A stretch of 64,000 bases of DNA, from positions 14,720,914 through 14,784,913 of the forward strand of contig CM055110.1 of assembly GCA_029204225.1 (NCBI GenBank), read 5' to 3'. This DNA is from Diphasiastrum complanatum. Taxonomy: Eukaryota > Streptophyta > Lycopodiopsida > Lycopodiales > Lycopodiaceae. This document shows, piece after piece, positions 22,801 to 31,689 of the stretch. The number at the start of each line of letters is the position of its first letter. Position 1 is the stretch's first letter. The notes below the pieces were generated by a model. The model saw nothing but the letters and a program-made list of their open reading frames with translations. It was not told the origin of the DNA and searched no databases. The translations under genes and the position numbers were made by a program.

Positions 22801-25433
22801 TCAGCAATCCTTGCAGCCCAAGAGGTGAGAGAATCAAAATTTCCAAACAACAGCCACATACAACCTTCCTCTCAAATTCTATGCCAAAGCTCCAAGAGAG
22901 TGGAGATGAGACTTTTTCCTTCTCCCAAAGCTCTAGAATCCTTGAAGGATTTTCTTCCTCCTTCCAACGCCCAATCCTTCTTCCTACACTCCAAAAAGCA
23001 CATTGGTGAGTGACCTCTTCTCCGTGCCCTATAACCTTTATAGTATCATGTGAAGATTGGCCAGGAATAGGGCTCCAAGCTAGTATTTAGCCATATGCCT
23101 CCTCGAGGTAGGTCACCCTCCATTTTAGAACCCATTCATGCAACCGCGTTCACAGCAAATGTGCCCCACTTCCTACACTCTTGTTGTCATCATCGTAGAG
23201 ATACATGTTCCTATAGTGGTTTGTTACCCATGTTTCCACGACTTTACAATACCTCATTTAGTACAATCCTTCCAATCAAAGTAGTATCGTTACATATGAT
23301 ATGGGTTACTATGAACTTTATTATGGTGCTATTGATGAATCATGAATTTTACATCCAGTTGGTCCTATTACTATCTATTGTGCACCATGGCACCTTATTT
23401 TCGCTATTTGGCATTCCTGGTCTATCCAACTAGCTTGGGATGCATTCCCTTGGTCCTTATGAATTGCTTGGTGATATGATGTTCATACCAATGCCTTTAT
23501 GTGGTCTTGGTCCATAAGACTAGCTTGACACACACATATTTGTAGTATCATCAACAGCTAACTCATTGCCAATGATGATTCTTATGATGCTTTCTTTCGG
23601 CATTCCTAGGCCATTCATATAGCCCGCCAGACCTACATGTACCATTCAGCAGTGAGTTTTAACTTCTCACATTTCAGCTTCTACTTCACTGTTCAGTATG
23701 GATACTTTTGCAGTTACTTATTCAGCCTATGCACTTTTGCAATCATACTGAGCAATGAGACTTTTTGACAACATCGTATAGTTCTCTCTTGCAACAAGTA
23801 CCTCGCTATTTCGGTATATGTTTTTGGTTTATGGTCCACATTGGAGGCAATGTTCTTGTTGGTAAGGCGATGTTATGAACATACATTAACTTTTGGGCTA
23901 CCCAAGCCAGGACCTACTATACTTGGCAGGACCAAGGGTTAATTTATTCACAAGGCAAAGATTACATCAAAGTTCCGGGTGCCATGGTACGGCACCTGGT
24001 ACGGCACGTGTGCCGTAGGTGCCGTATGGTGCCATACCTTTTCAGTGCCACAGCACCTACATAAGTTTTTTTTTTAATAAAAAAAACCATATATGTCCCT
24101 TTTCAAGTCAAAAAATTAAAAAAATATGTATATATATGTGCGGTACCGGCACTTGCCACGGCACTCAGACCCCACGGCACAGGGAACTTTGGATTACATT
24201 TGGACCAAAGGTTATGTTTATATATAGGACCAATTGGGTCTAGCAGGGGTGCAGTACTTTTGCAGAGAACTGTTGCCCCTCTTTTTATTTCCTTGTCAAT
24301 ATGGGATTCAGCCCTAATTTCAATAGACTATAGAGGCATATGGATGAGTTTGAATGCGCCACTTATAAGGAGTTATTCAAGAATGTGCCCTTGGTATCAG
24401 CTTTTAGGAGTTGCTCACAGCCTCGCACATTTGGAGTATGGGTAGGAGGCTGAGGTGGGATCCGTACTCAAGCGTGTTGTGCTAGACAATACTTAACTTC
24501 CAGGCAATGAAAGTAGAAAAAGCTCACCAACAGAACGAGAATATAGATAATTCGATGCTCTGTATATAACGACTGCAAATTAGTAGTTGGTGCTCAAGCA
24601 TCCATAAACCGCTATTAAAATCAGACTGGTAAATGAGAACATATCATTTATCCTTAGATGACGCAAGTAAGTTGGTCCTAGGTTGAACAACTTGAAGAAG
24701 AGCGCAAGGATGTTGGCAGCTTACATCACATGTGTCTCTACAAACCACCATTGATTTATGAATATTTTACAAGACAGCCACTGAAATGCTTACCTGGATA
24801 GTGTGGTTCTTGAAACTGACGTGTTGATTTTCTTTTATACTGCGATAATCGGCATAAAGGGCAGTCATTAGATAGCATGCCCAGCAGCCTACAAACCCAT
24901 ACAGTATTTGGAACGCTATTCCAGATGCTAGACCCAATTGTGCAAATGAGTAAGGCAATGTCAGCAACACCTGGGCAACCTGGAAGGCATCTCGCTCCGT
25001 TAGTAAAGCTACTTTCTCTTTAAAATAGTAAACGGTCTTGATTCTAAAAAGAAAATGCTACGAATGTCTGTATCTGGAAAAAAAGAGAACCGTAGACATT
25101 TTTAATTCCTAATAGGAAATGCTACAAAAGTAAATATCTGAAGAACAGCTGTTGACTGGAAACGAAAAAGAAAACTGGGATCACCTGCACGGATGAAGCA
25201 GTAAGCCAAGCATCAAAGGATGAGCCACCTTCCCATAACACAAGAGACAATAGACTTATCCAACCGTTGTCGGAAGTCCCGGGTTTTCCAGCAAAAGTTG
25301 GCTCAGAACTCCCTTGCTCTGTCTGATCACTGTTAGAGTCTATGCGACGAGGCAGGAGCTCTCTCGCAAGTGGCAGAGGCGAACTATGCTCTCCACTACC
25401 ACTGAGCGTATCCCCTCTATTGTAGCCCATCAT
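4600..25433 (-). CDS. LAX: AUX1/LAX-family auxin influx carrier, complete 8-exon gene
   Basis: Plasma-membrane proton/auxin symporter of the amino acid/auxin permease family; imports IAA into cells. Exons in transcript order: 25433-25185, 24979-24794, 19499-19387, 19248-19065, 18869-18772, 18521-18314, 9067-8810, 4803-4600. All junctions are GT-AG, phases agree, and the 1,500 nt encode 499 aa without a stop (AUX1 is 485 aa). Family blocks seen: LLTLPYSFAQLG (exon 2), YYINDTLPKRTW and TTYTAWYLTIAA (exon 4), NILYAFGGHAVT (exon 5), EIMHAMWRPRKYK and AVYWAFGD (exon 6), VWEKAIGVHH and FFGPINSAVG (exon 7), GLFAKCYQCP (exon 8). The start is the first of two adjacent ATGs; the N-terminal ~55 residues are unlike the family. 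Introns 2, 6 and 7 hold transposons. Family certain; which paralogue is not. Confidence 0.95.
5405..5842. mobile_element. MITE-like island (ACGGTTC word) with 9-bp direct repeat flanks, LAX intron 7
   Basis: Flanked by GGTATGAGT at 5396-5404 and 5843-5851, consistent with an 8-9 bp target duplication. Both ends carry clusters of self-complementary GAACCGT/ACGGTTC words (5410-5470 and 5735-5835) around an AT-rich core with TTAATTAA runs. The outermost bases are only weakly inverted (CGTGGGTT vs CATAGAAT). hAT- or Mutator-type relic; superfamily is inference. Confidence 0.65.
6009..6467. repeat. ~200-bp imperfect duplication with GGCAGA/TCTGCC hairpins, LAX intron 7
   Basis: Two diverged copies, about 6009-6205 and 6273-6467, each ATGGAAGGAGCC followed by CAGATG, TTCTGCCTGGTAAG, GAGCCTGTGA and ACCATTATGA. 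Each copy starts with a short hairpin (GGGCAGA/TCTGCCT). An inverted AAGGAGCC / GGCTCCTT pair frames about 6015-6393. Probably another foldback element that duplicated. Confidence 0.55.
8810..9067 (-). CDS. LAX: LAX exon 7 (residues 347-432)
   Basis: Separated from exon 6 by a 9.2-kb intron. Acceptor TGACAG|TTC, donor AAG|GTATCT, phase 0. Encodes FIEFSFSSLPVHLVWEKAIG (family FITFGFACTPLYFVWEK), then FFGPINSAVGSLLV and TVYIIPCLAHM. Confidence 0.93.
11697..12830 (-). mobile_element. Degraded LTR retroelement internal region (Gag-like), LAX intron 6
   Basis: A tRNA-iMet primer-site-like match (TTTGTATCAGAGC on the minus strand) lies at 12813-12825, and the LTR end would be at 12828. Downstream on the minus strand are acidic, Gln-rich frames such as ELDDRSSSNEEDQS and CPDYGDDISQQLGSQQW, like the linker of a gypsy Gag, broken by several TGA/TAG codons. 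No enzymatic domain recognised. Confidence 0.4.
12828..13390 (-). repeat. Probable LTR (3' end at 12828) of the degraded element
   Basis: Lies on the LTR side of the primer-site match. On the minus strand it would end in TGTCA directly before the primer site. The outer boundary is not visible; 13390 is an estimate. Confidence 0.35.
13824..15945 (-). mobile_element. LINE remnant (5' ORF, endonuclease-like and RT N-terminal pieces), LAX intron 6
   Basis: Read 5' to 3' on the minus strand. 15945-15436 is one frame of ~170 codons with a single TAG (MMLLGIPNATVKPLAEMMRA; TELSDYIHWITGEKP). About 15165-14915 reads KNVYVATCYFTLE with ADRGVILSLGDL, resembling the KNIYVA-CYF and GDF segments of LINE endonucleases. 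14036-13824 reads MVRDAIDRLHCKKSRDIDDL followed by KSELFLHV, resembling the start of LINE reverse transcriptase. Frames change between pieces, so it is dead. Order and strand agree with one LINE inserted sense to the host gene. Assignment from motif memory only. Confidence 0.55.
17733..17987. mobile_element. hAT-type MITE (GATCCGG word), LAX intron 6
   Basis: 255 bp flanked by an exact 8-bp duplication CTCTATAT (17725-17732 and 17988-17995). Terminal inverted repeats CAAAGATGCAG and CTCAGTTGCAG match at 8 of 11 positions. Both ends hold GCGATCCGGA / GGATCGTGATCC words around an AT-rich, poly-T core. 8-bp duplications and short inverted repeats are typical of hAT elements. No coding capacity. 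Confidence 0.8.
18185..18256. repeat. (GA)n and (CA)n microsatellites
   Basis: GA run at about 18185-18209 and interrupted CA run at about 18232-18256, both in LAX intron 6 near exon 6. Confidence 0.9.
18314..18521 (-). CDS. LAX: LAX exon 6 (residues 277-346)
   Basis: Acceptor TTCCAG|A, donor CAG|GTGCGT. Encodes EIMHAMWRPRKYKVMYLYAV, TIPSASAVYWAFGD and the FPKTKFRDAAV segment up to LMHQ. Confidence 0.95.
18772..18869 (-). CDS. LAX: LAX exon 5 (residues 245-277)
   Basis: Acceptor TCTGCAG|GTG; strong donor AT|GTATGT. Encodes NSLELYFTGASNILYAFGGH followed by AVT. Its split final Ile codon is completed by the first base of exon 6. Confidence 0.92.
19065..19248 (-). CDS. LAX: LAX exon 4 (residues 183-244)
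   Basis: Acceptor TTTCAG|C, donor CAG|GTTTGC. Encodes VYYINDTLPKRTWT, then NYRLWSFLG and TTYTAWYLTIAAALNGQ, all hallmark AUX/LAX segments. Confidence 0.95.
19387..19499 (-). CDS. LAX: LAX exon 3 (residues 146-183)
   Basis: Acceptor TTATCAG|TGG, donor GCAG|GTTAGC. Encodes WYEVLGGLLGPWWKAVGL and the membrane segment TYLFCGSIIQLVACG; leaves two bases of a split Ser codon completed by exon 4. The exon lacks its own ATG, so it is found only by spliced reading. Confidence 0.93.
19800..20340. repeat. Dispersed repeat shared with 24300-24440, LAX intron 2
   Basis: AGCCAGCACGAGGCAAAAGA at about 19898 recurs as AGCCAGCAAGAAGCAAAAGA at about 20276. GGCATATGGATTAGTTTGAA at about 19939 recurs at about 24331 (GGCATATGGATGAGTTTGAA), followed in both by an AAGAAYGT...CCAGC/TCAGC stretch. 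Probably pieces of a non-autonomous element; family unknown. Confidence 0.45.
20876..20960. repeat. Short GC-rich inverted-word island (AATCGCG), LAX intron 2
   Basis: TTGCAAACC...GAATCGCGA is followed by CGCGATTTGCAA, giving a near-palindrome, with a poly-T run at about 20960. Same layout as the MITE islands but no target duplication found. Confidence 0.4.
21126..21151. repeat. (CT)n microsatellite
   Basis: Uninterrupted CT dinucleotides in LAX intron 2. Confidence 0.9.
21616..22000 (-). pseudogene. hAT transposase C-terminal fragment, LAX intron 2
   Basis: The minus-strand frame contains KRVLSKDCLASSCERNWSLW and ATHHMERRNRLYIEQCRRLM, the C-terminal hAT dimerisation region (family pattern: S-SCERNWS...H-K-RNRL). 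The frame continues upstream to about 22000 with stops. No BED finger or catalytic segments were recognised beyond that, so it is a truncated relic that could not act alone. Confidence 0.75.
23968..24191. mobile_element. hAT-type MITE (GGTGCCGTAC word), LAX intron 2
   Basis: 224 bp with perfect 9-bp terminal inverted repeats CAAAGTTCC / GGAACTTTG and an exact 8-bp target duplication GATTACAT (23960-23967 and 24192-24199). Both ends repeat GGTGCCGTAC-type self-complementary words; the middle is A/T-rich with a poly-T/poly-A run. Non-coding. The hAT transposase relic at 21.6-22.0 kb shows that the superfamily occurs here; that the two are related is inference. Confidence 0.88.
24794..24979 (-). 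CDS. LAX: LAX exon 2 (residues 84-145)
   Basis: Acceptor TTCCAG|GTT, donor CAG|GTAAGC, phase 0 at both ends. Encodes TM1-TM2 with LLTLPYSFAQLG and the following LYADYRSIKENQHVSFKNH loop, which match AUX1/LAX closely. Confidence 0.95.
25185..25433 (-). CDS. LAX: LAX exon 1 (residues 1-83)
   Basis: Starts MMGYNRGD, then a Ser/Pro/Glu-rich cytosolic tail of ~55 residues, then the first conserved block WEGGSSFDAWLTASSVQ, equivalent to the Trp/Gly-rich segment before TM1 in AUX1. Donor CAG|GTGATC, phase 0. Several usually conserved residues are changed (family: HGGSVWDAWFSCASNQ). Confidence 0.9.
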
Positions 25434-25444
25434 CTTGTAGAAGC

Positions 25445-25700
25445 AGTTAACTCGCCTGACCAGCTACCACAAGAGCAAAAGATAGCATAGCAGTTCTCTT
25501 AGCTACCCTAAACCCTAAACCATAAGACCAAAAGATGGCAGAGCAGTTCTCTTAAGTCTCTGACCCAGCTACCATAAGAGCAAAAGTTGCAGTTCTCTGG
25601 GCTCTCCTGACCAGCTACCATAAGACCACAAGATGCATATCAGTTGTCGTAGCTGTCTGATCAGCTGCCACAAGAACAAAAGATGGCGTACCAGTTCTCT
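25445..25700. repeat. Degenerate ~50-bp tandem repeat just upstream of the LAX start codon
   Basis: About five units with CCAGCTACCAYAAGASCAAAAG, GATGGC and AGCAGTTCTC words, starting about 12 bp upstream of the LAX ATG. It could fall in the 5' leader or promoter of LAX. Confidence 0.7.
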
Positions 25701-26244
25701 GCTGGAATCCTTCGTAGCTCGGGCAAGCATGTGTTAATGAGCTTTTGAGCTTTTGGGCGATTTCAGACACCAACTACATATGCCATGGCTGCCTGCTGCT
25801 ATGCTAATTCGTTCTAGTTCAGCTCACCCGTCACACCCACATGCCATACTAACTTCTAAAGGCTAAAGGGATCGTTGTCTTCCCACAGAAGCCTCATCAC
25901 TAAGCCCACGGGCCACAGCCACAGCCACACCCAGTGCTGACTCCTGAGCCCAGGCCCCACAATGGTGACAACAAGCTCAAGCATCTCTAGTTTCTATAGT
26001 CTTCCCCCAGTCCGTACTGTACTTACTAGTGCGCAATCTAGTTATAAAAAATAACGCCACAAGGATGTAGCTGCACGTGACAGTGAAAGAGAGAGATCAG
26101 GAGGGATGCCTTTCATCCTCAGGCGAGATCAGGCACGGCCTGGGGCAGGGAGAGTTGTATATTCTCTTACAGCCAGACAGCCTGACCTCCTGAGGGAGAG
26201 ACTCTGAGACAGGAAAGATTATAGAGATATATGCCATATCAGTT

Positions 26245-26246
<2 letters not shown>

Positions 26247-26281
<35 letters not shown>
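26247..26281. repeat. (AT)n microsatellite
   Basis: About 35 bp of alternating AT upstream of LAX. Confidence 0.9.
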
Positions 26282-26284
<3 letters not shown>

Positions 26285-27539
26285 GATCATTCTCATATAT
26301 ATTAAAATTGCATCAGTGAAAGATGAGTTTATTCCTTACCTTGACTATTGGTGGGGTGCAAGTCTGCCAACCTTTTAGGATATAACATTAAAAAAAAAAG
26401 ATTTAGTCACACTACTTAATGATGCCTTGTACGAGTCTTGTTAAAGATTAGTAGCATCACTTATTTCCGAAGGTGAACATCATATGCAAGAAAAAGTAAA
26501 CAATCATATTGCAAGTTTTGTTGGTTGTTACACACCTTCGGACAACAAACAACATATAGCCACCTATTCTTAAAAATTCATGTGGAGAGAGAGAGAAAGA
26601 AAGCTTTATTAATGTCTTTTGATGCCAAAAGGCATATAAGAGAGAGTAGTACATCTCAAGTGTGTAGTAGTCATGGTGCATTGTAACTCCACAAAACAGC
26701 TAAAGAAACATAATCATAGAAATGCAAGCCGAAATACATAATGTCTATCACTATGATAGTCAAAAAAGAGCATTGTATGTGATACCAGCTAAGACCACTG
26801 AAGAAGTCTGTGATACGAGGCCCCAAAGATGATACTGTAGAGGATGGACGTTGATGTCGTATGTGGTGTCTCTATGGGTGCTGACTGTGTGCAGTATGGG
26901 ACCTCTGAGGGATACTAATATAAAAATTGAAGTACTATGTTTTCAGGTTTGCTGCTCAGTGGGGAGAGGGGGCTCAGTTACCACAAATTTGGAATTGCGA
27001 GTAAAAAAAGTTAAGGTTAAGGGATCTACAAAGTGCAACACCAAAAAAGGAGACCAATGTCAAAGTTTTAAAGACGAAGGTGGCTTTATGACCAAATGAG
27101 CAATGGCTAAGGAAAATTAGCCATGGGGCCTCCTAGTAGCCATGTGGGAAAAAGAGCAACTCACCATGAATACCAAGAAGGCCTATAATGGGAGCTATGG
27201 GTATTGGAACCATTAAGAGATCAAGAGGAGCAATTTGCAAAAGGCATGACAATTGGCACAATACCCTTCTCATTGGCACATGAAAAAAGTGGCCTAACCA
27301 TCCTTTATTGCTAACCAAAGAAAAAGGGATCATAATGGGCAATTTAAAGTTATTAGAACTTTAAGAGTGCACTATCTAGGTACCATGGGCCTAAAAGCAA
27401 ATAGGCATGTGAATTTGCAAGGTGCCTTTCCAATAGGCACATGGACGGTTGTCCTGACAAACTGCCAAACTGGATAGCAACTGTAAGTCTAATCCAATGG
27501 ACACAAAGGAGACTTGGCATCACTGAAAAACTAGGATTC

Positions 27540-27795
27540 TGACAGCTGCCTACCACTAAGCAATCTCACTTCTATTGATCTCTCTCACTCTCTCTTGCAA
27601 TGATGCAAATTGAGTAAGAACTCAGATTACTGACGTCCGTCTACCACTAAACCACTAGAAGAGCTCTCTCTTTATCGATCTCTCTCTTTTGCAATGATCC
27701 AAAATGAGCAGGAAATACTGAAGTCTATCTATCACCAAAAAACTGATCGCTCGTTACTATCAGCCGATCTCTCTCTTGCGATGATGCAAAATCAA
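27540..27795. repeat. Three degenerate ~85-bp tandem units
   Basis: Each unit has a CTACCACTAA/TATCACCAAA word, a GATCTCTCTC run and TTGCAATGATGCAAA/TTGCGATGATGCAAA. Function unknown. Confidence 0.6.
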
Positions 27796-27799
27796 TATG

Positions 27800-29478
27800 C
27801 TAATTGATTTGTGGATGCAAATGACATTATAATCAAATATTTGAAAAAGTAGAAGTTGGATTTGTAAAGACTCTACTCTTGCTTTCTCTTGATAAAACAG
27901 AAGCATGGCTTCCCACAAAGGCTCCTTACATGATCACACTAACATACAACTTTCCTTCTAAGTGACAGACAGGAACTCAAGCAGTCCTACTCAAGGCAAA
28001 CATTCACTAAACCACAGAGGCCTCAAGTTGATTCCCTACACCTGCATTGATCTCCAAAGGTGAGAGGGACTACTTACAAGCTGTACCAGAGACTGAGTAC
28101 TAGAGACAAATGGTTCTGTAGTGAATTAACAATATGTGAGAGCTGAGAATTGCCATTATTAAACCAGAGAAAAGCCATAGAGTATGTTTTACACATATAC
28201 ATTCTAACAATCTTGAGGACAAAGCAACTCAGTATCTTCTTACAACCATCAATTGAGCCCGCTTTTGAGAATGCAAAAGAAGATTCAACACCATAAAAAG
28301 AGACTCCATTCTTGAAAACAAAAGAACTCAGCACCCCACCACTGCTGGAGATATTTGAGATTTCAGCGTAAGAACACCTTCAGGAACATCAAAGTGCAGA
28401 ATAGATGCCTGCAACTAATGAGTGAGTGAGAAGTGAAAGCCATAGTGAATAGAAAAGGAGACCCTTTCCAGCAGAACGTCCTCCTTTTTTATAGAGTTGA
28501 GGCCACCTTCCTTCATCATATTGCCATCTTGCTTCTTTCTTCACAGCTTTGCATAGGATTTGGTTTTTCAGGCTTCCTTGCATGCTTTTGTCTTCTCTCT
28601 AGAATGGACTTGATTCCTACTACAAACCCATAAACATCTTGATCTTGAAGGATGATGTTGATGTTATTGTTGAACTTCAACTACAACTTCACTCTCCACT
28701 TTGCCTTCAGCTTTCACTTATTGTTAATCCCTTTGAAATCCCTAAAATCCTTGAGGTCCTTGAGGTCCCTGAAATCAAGAAAGAGGATTGGAAAATCAAG
28801 GACATAGATCAAATCAACTTCACTTCACGGTGTCATTCAGTGATGACACCGAGAGTTTGTACGTCCCGAACATGAAGGTCCTCAATAGCAAGAAATCACG
28901 AGTTATGACATGCCTACATCAAATCACTTATTGGTGAAATCTTCTTTGGCGCATTGTGGGTCAGTGAGCAGGCAACCCATATCCCACTAGCGAGCTCTAC
29001 AAATCGGATTAAGGGCCAACAGTCAGTCGCAATGCAGATCCAGCAACATAGCGACTACCTGTGACCCAGCCAGTGTAGTTCTCTCCAACAGGCCAGTCTC
29101 CTCAGCATGCCTTCAAGGCTTCATCCCTCCCCAGTCACACAGATAGTAGGAAAAGAAAATCAGACGCCTATCATGACAAGAGACCTCACACGCATTCACA
29201 AATGACTGGTCATCCAAAGAGCGGTAACTGAGATGGTACCCTCTTCCCATTGAGCATAAACTGAGGACCGGTACTAAGGTACACCTTTAGTAAAAATCAC
29301 TTTTGAGAATCGTGAACGTGCAGTCAGGGTTGATCCTGTAACTTGGACTATCAAACCAGTGGTTCAAAAAGAGGATGATGATTCATCAACAATGGATCAT
29401 ACTTGTTCTATTGAAGAAATACAGGATCACAGGTTCAATGACAAAGAAACAAGCCAAGCAACATTATAATACGGTTCT
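27800..29478. other. No gene recognised
   Basis: Contains only short open frames without family resemblance. The 78-codon plus frame at 28639-28875 (Glu/Ile/Lys-rich) is not convincing as a gene. Confidence 0.4.
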
Positions 29479-29707
29479 TATAAAGTCCTCACAACAGGAT
29501 TCTAGCCTAAGCATACCATACAAGGCAACAACACAAGGGAACAAGTGGTGGATAAACCAACCCAACCAAACCTAGATCGAACGGATCTAGCCCCCAAGCT
29601 ATGGATCAATCAGAGTCATGGAAAGAGGAGTCACACCAGCAGCATGTAGCTACTAATCACAAAATCAAGCATACACTAGTGAGAGCCCAACAAGTATACT
29701 TATACCC
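29479..29707 (-). repeat. LTR fragment, inverted copy of 34728-34957
   Basis: Its reverse complement matches 34728-34957 over ~229 bp with about 11 differences (~95%), nearly all transitions. It begins with a TATA-like GGGTATAAGTATAC. No primer-binding site follows its 3' end, so it is a solo or 3' LTR rather than a 5' LTR. Confidence 0.75.
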
Positions 29708-29754
29708 TCCAAGGCCCACCGGACGCCTCTGCAGCAAACAAAAAAACAAAAACA

Positions 29755-30560
29755 AACAAATCCTCTCTTCCCTTTCCCTCCCTCTCCCCCTCCCCCTTCT
29801 CGCACGCTCCCTACTCTTCCCTCCTCCTCCTCGCTCGCTTGCCACTCTTCCCTCCCCCTTCCCCTCTCCCTTCTCGCTTTCACCGCCTCCCTTGCTTCTC
29901 CCTGCTCGCACCCCCCGCTCTCTCCTCACCCACTCCCTTCCTCGCTCCTCCCTGTTCTTCCGCTCCTCCCTCCTTCATCTCCCAGCTCCCTGCCTACAGC
30001 TCCTCTGCTCACCTCCCTGTGCTCTACAGCTCCACTCCCCCTCTTGTTCGCTCCCTCCCCCTTCCCCTTTGATGCACGCTGCTGCTGCTGTACGCAGTTG
30101 CTCCCCCCTCTCCTCCGATTACCTCCCTTCCCTTGCTCCTCACCCGCCCCCTTCACCTCCCTCCCCTACTCTCTCTCGCTCCCTTCCCCTCTCTTTGCTG
30201 ATCCGCTCCCCCTCTTCCCTCGCTGCTTTCCCTTCCTCCTCCCTACTCGCTTCACCTCCCTGCTTCCCCCTCTCCCCTGCTCGCTTCACCTCCCTGCCTC
30301 CATGTGCTCCACCTCCTTCACGTCCCTGCTCGCTCCCTGCTTCTCACTCCCTTCCTCGTTTCCTTCCCGGTCCTCCGCTCCCTCTCCCTTCCCCTCTGTT
30401 CGTTGCTCCTTCACCTTCGCTGCTCCTCGATGCCTCCCCCTTCATCTCTCGCTCCCCCTTCATCTATCACTGCCTACCCTCTCCTGCCCTGATCCGCTCC
30501 CTTCCCGCCCTTGCCTACAGCTCCGCTCCCTTTTCCTTTCCCTCACTATCGCACTCCAGA
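29755..30560. repeat. 800-bp polypyrimidine (C/T) tract
   Basis: The plus strand is almost all C and T in irregular CTCCCTTC/CCCCTC words, giving an open frame of 381 codons (29601-30746) that is low-complexity Ser/Pro/Leu and not a credible protein. It adjoins the upstream side of the minus-strand LTR fragment, so it may be a purine-rich U3 region. Such strand asymmetry can form triplex DNA. Confidence 0.7.
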
Positions 30561-30822
30561 GAACCGACATCCCAAACTATGTTCTCCATACTCCTGCGTA
30601 TACCATTCCTTCTCTTCTTCTCACCTCTTAATTTTTTTTATAATTTTACTTATTTTCCTTCTTCTCTTTTTACGTTATCTTTGAGGCCTTTTTCGGAGTT
30701 GTGTTTTTCATTTCATTTTTTATCTACTATGTTTTTTAAACCTTAGCTTTTGACGATCTAGTTACCCTCGCTATATTTTTATCGTAGTCTCTTCGATAAA
30801 AAAAAAAAAAAACAAACAAACA

Positions 30823-30990
30823 AACAACAAACTTTTGTAAAGGCCTCTGAAGTTCCATCTTAGTCTCACTAAGACAAGGACACAAAGAAATCTGCAAGGG
30901 TTTGTTGTCAAAAAAAAAAAAACAACAAACTTTTGTAGAGGCCTCTGAAGTTCCATCTCGTTGAGACCAGGACACAAAGAAATCTGCAAG
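30823..30990. repeat. ~97-bp direct duplication
   Basis: ACAACAAACTTTTGTA followed by GGCCTCTGAAGTTCCATCT and GACACAAAGAAATCTGCAAG occurs twice (from 30823 and 30922), each preceded by a poly-A run. Looks like a tandem duplication or a poly-A-linked short element. Confidence 0.75.
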
Positions 30991-31096
30991 GGGTTATTTT
31001 TTCTATATAAAAACAAAATACGAATTGGGCCATTAGCCTCGTTGGGAAGCGACCCTATCTCTGATAGCTCCTCCCACGACTGTTGAAGGCCCTTTT

Positions 31097-31100
<4 letters not shown>

Positions 31101-31176
<76 letters not shown>

Positions 31177-31180
31177 AATT
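31101..31180. repeat. (AT)n followed by (AAT)n
   Basis: AT run at about 31101-31162, then AAT units to about 31180. Confidence 0.95.
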
Positions 31181-31284
31181 TTAGCCCAAGCCTCTTTGGT
31201 GAGTGACTTTGTGTTACATACCTATGTAACTAGCAGTACTTCAGACCCTTATTAGTCCATTTAGTGTTGGGGGCTAAATGGCAA

Positions 31285-31490
31285 GGTATCCTTAGGATTA
31301 AGGGTATGTGCCCTTAGATAAGGGCAGACAAGTGATTATACCTTAGTTGGAGGTATGGAGTCACGTGACCCTTGGATAAGGGATACCCTTAATATGAAGG
31401 GTAGGTGTCTTAGACTAAGGTACTAGTGTCCTTGGTTAAGGACAGGTAGGTGTCTATGCCTTGGATGGAGGTATGGAACCTAGAGGGGTG
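31285..31490. repeat. Degenerate GGATAAGGG/CCCTTA tandem units
   Basis: Repeated CCTTRGATAAGGG, CTTAGTTGGAGGTATGGA / CTTGGATGGAGGTATGGA words over 200 bp. Many are self-complementary. Confidence 0.5.
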
Positions 31491-31689
31491 TTAGAAAGTC
31501 ATTGGATGACTTTTTCTAAACCTTGGGCCTCAACCTTGAACCATATCACTTTATTGGTCTAGGACCAAAGTATACTTGCACAACTTGGGCAATGGGACCT
31601 AGTAGGAGGACGCCCTTCTAAAGTGTCCGTTGAGTTCCCAACTCCCACAAGAAAGACATTCAAAGAGTCATAGGTTATGGAAGGAGTCT

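Larger units (their letters stand above)
25434..27530. other. LAX upstream region, no gene seen
   Basis: 5' flank of LAX. Holds the tandem array at 25445-25700 and an (AT)n run at 26247-26281. A GAGACA element (reverse of TGTCTC, the core auxin-response element) occurs at 26206-26211, but a 6-mer is weak evidence. No coding sequence recognised. Confidence 0.5.

Noticed and set aside
25122-25184. Extension of the LAX first-exon frame (VIPVFFFVSSQQ...)
   Set aside because: This is intron read-through after the donor CAG|GTGATC; exon 2 continues the conserved protein.
26206-26211. GAGACA as an auxin-response element for LAX
   Set aside because: A single 6-mer is expected often by chance; no paired or spaced second site was noted.
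29601-30746. 381-codon open frame
   Set aside because: It is the read-through of a C/T-only tract giving Ser/Pro/Leu repeats; overlapping frames are equally open, so it is composition, not a gene.
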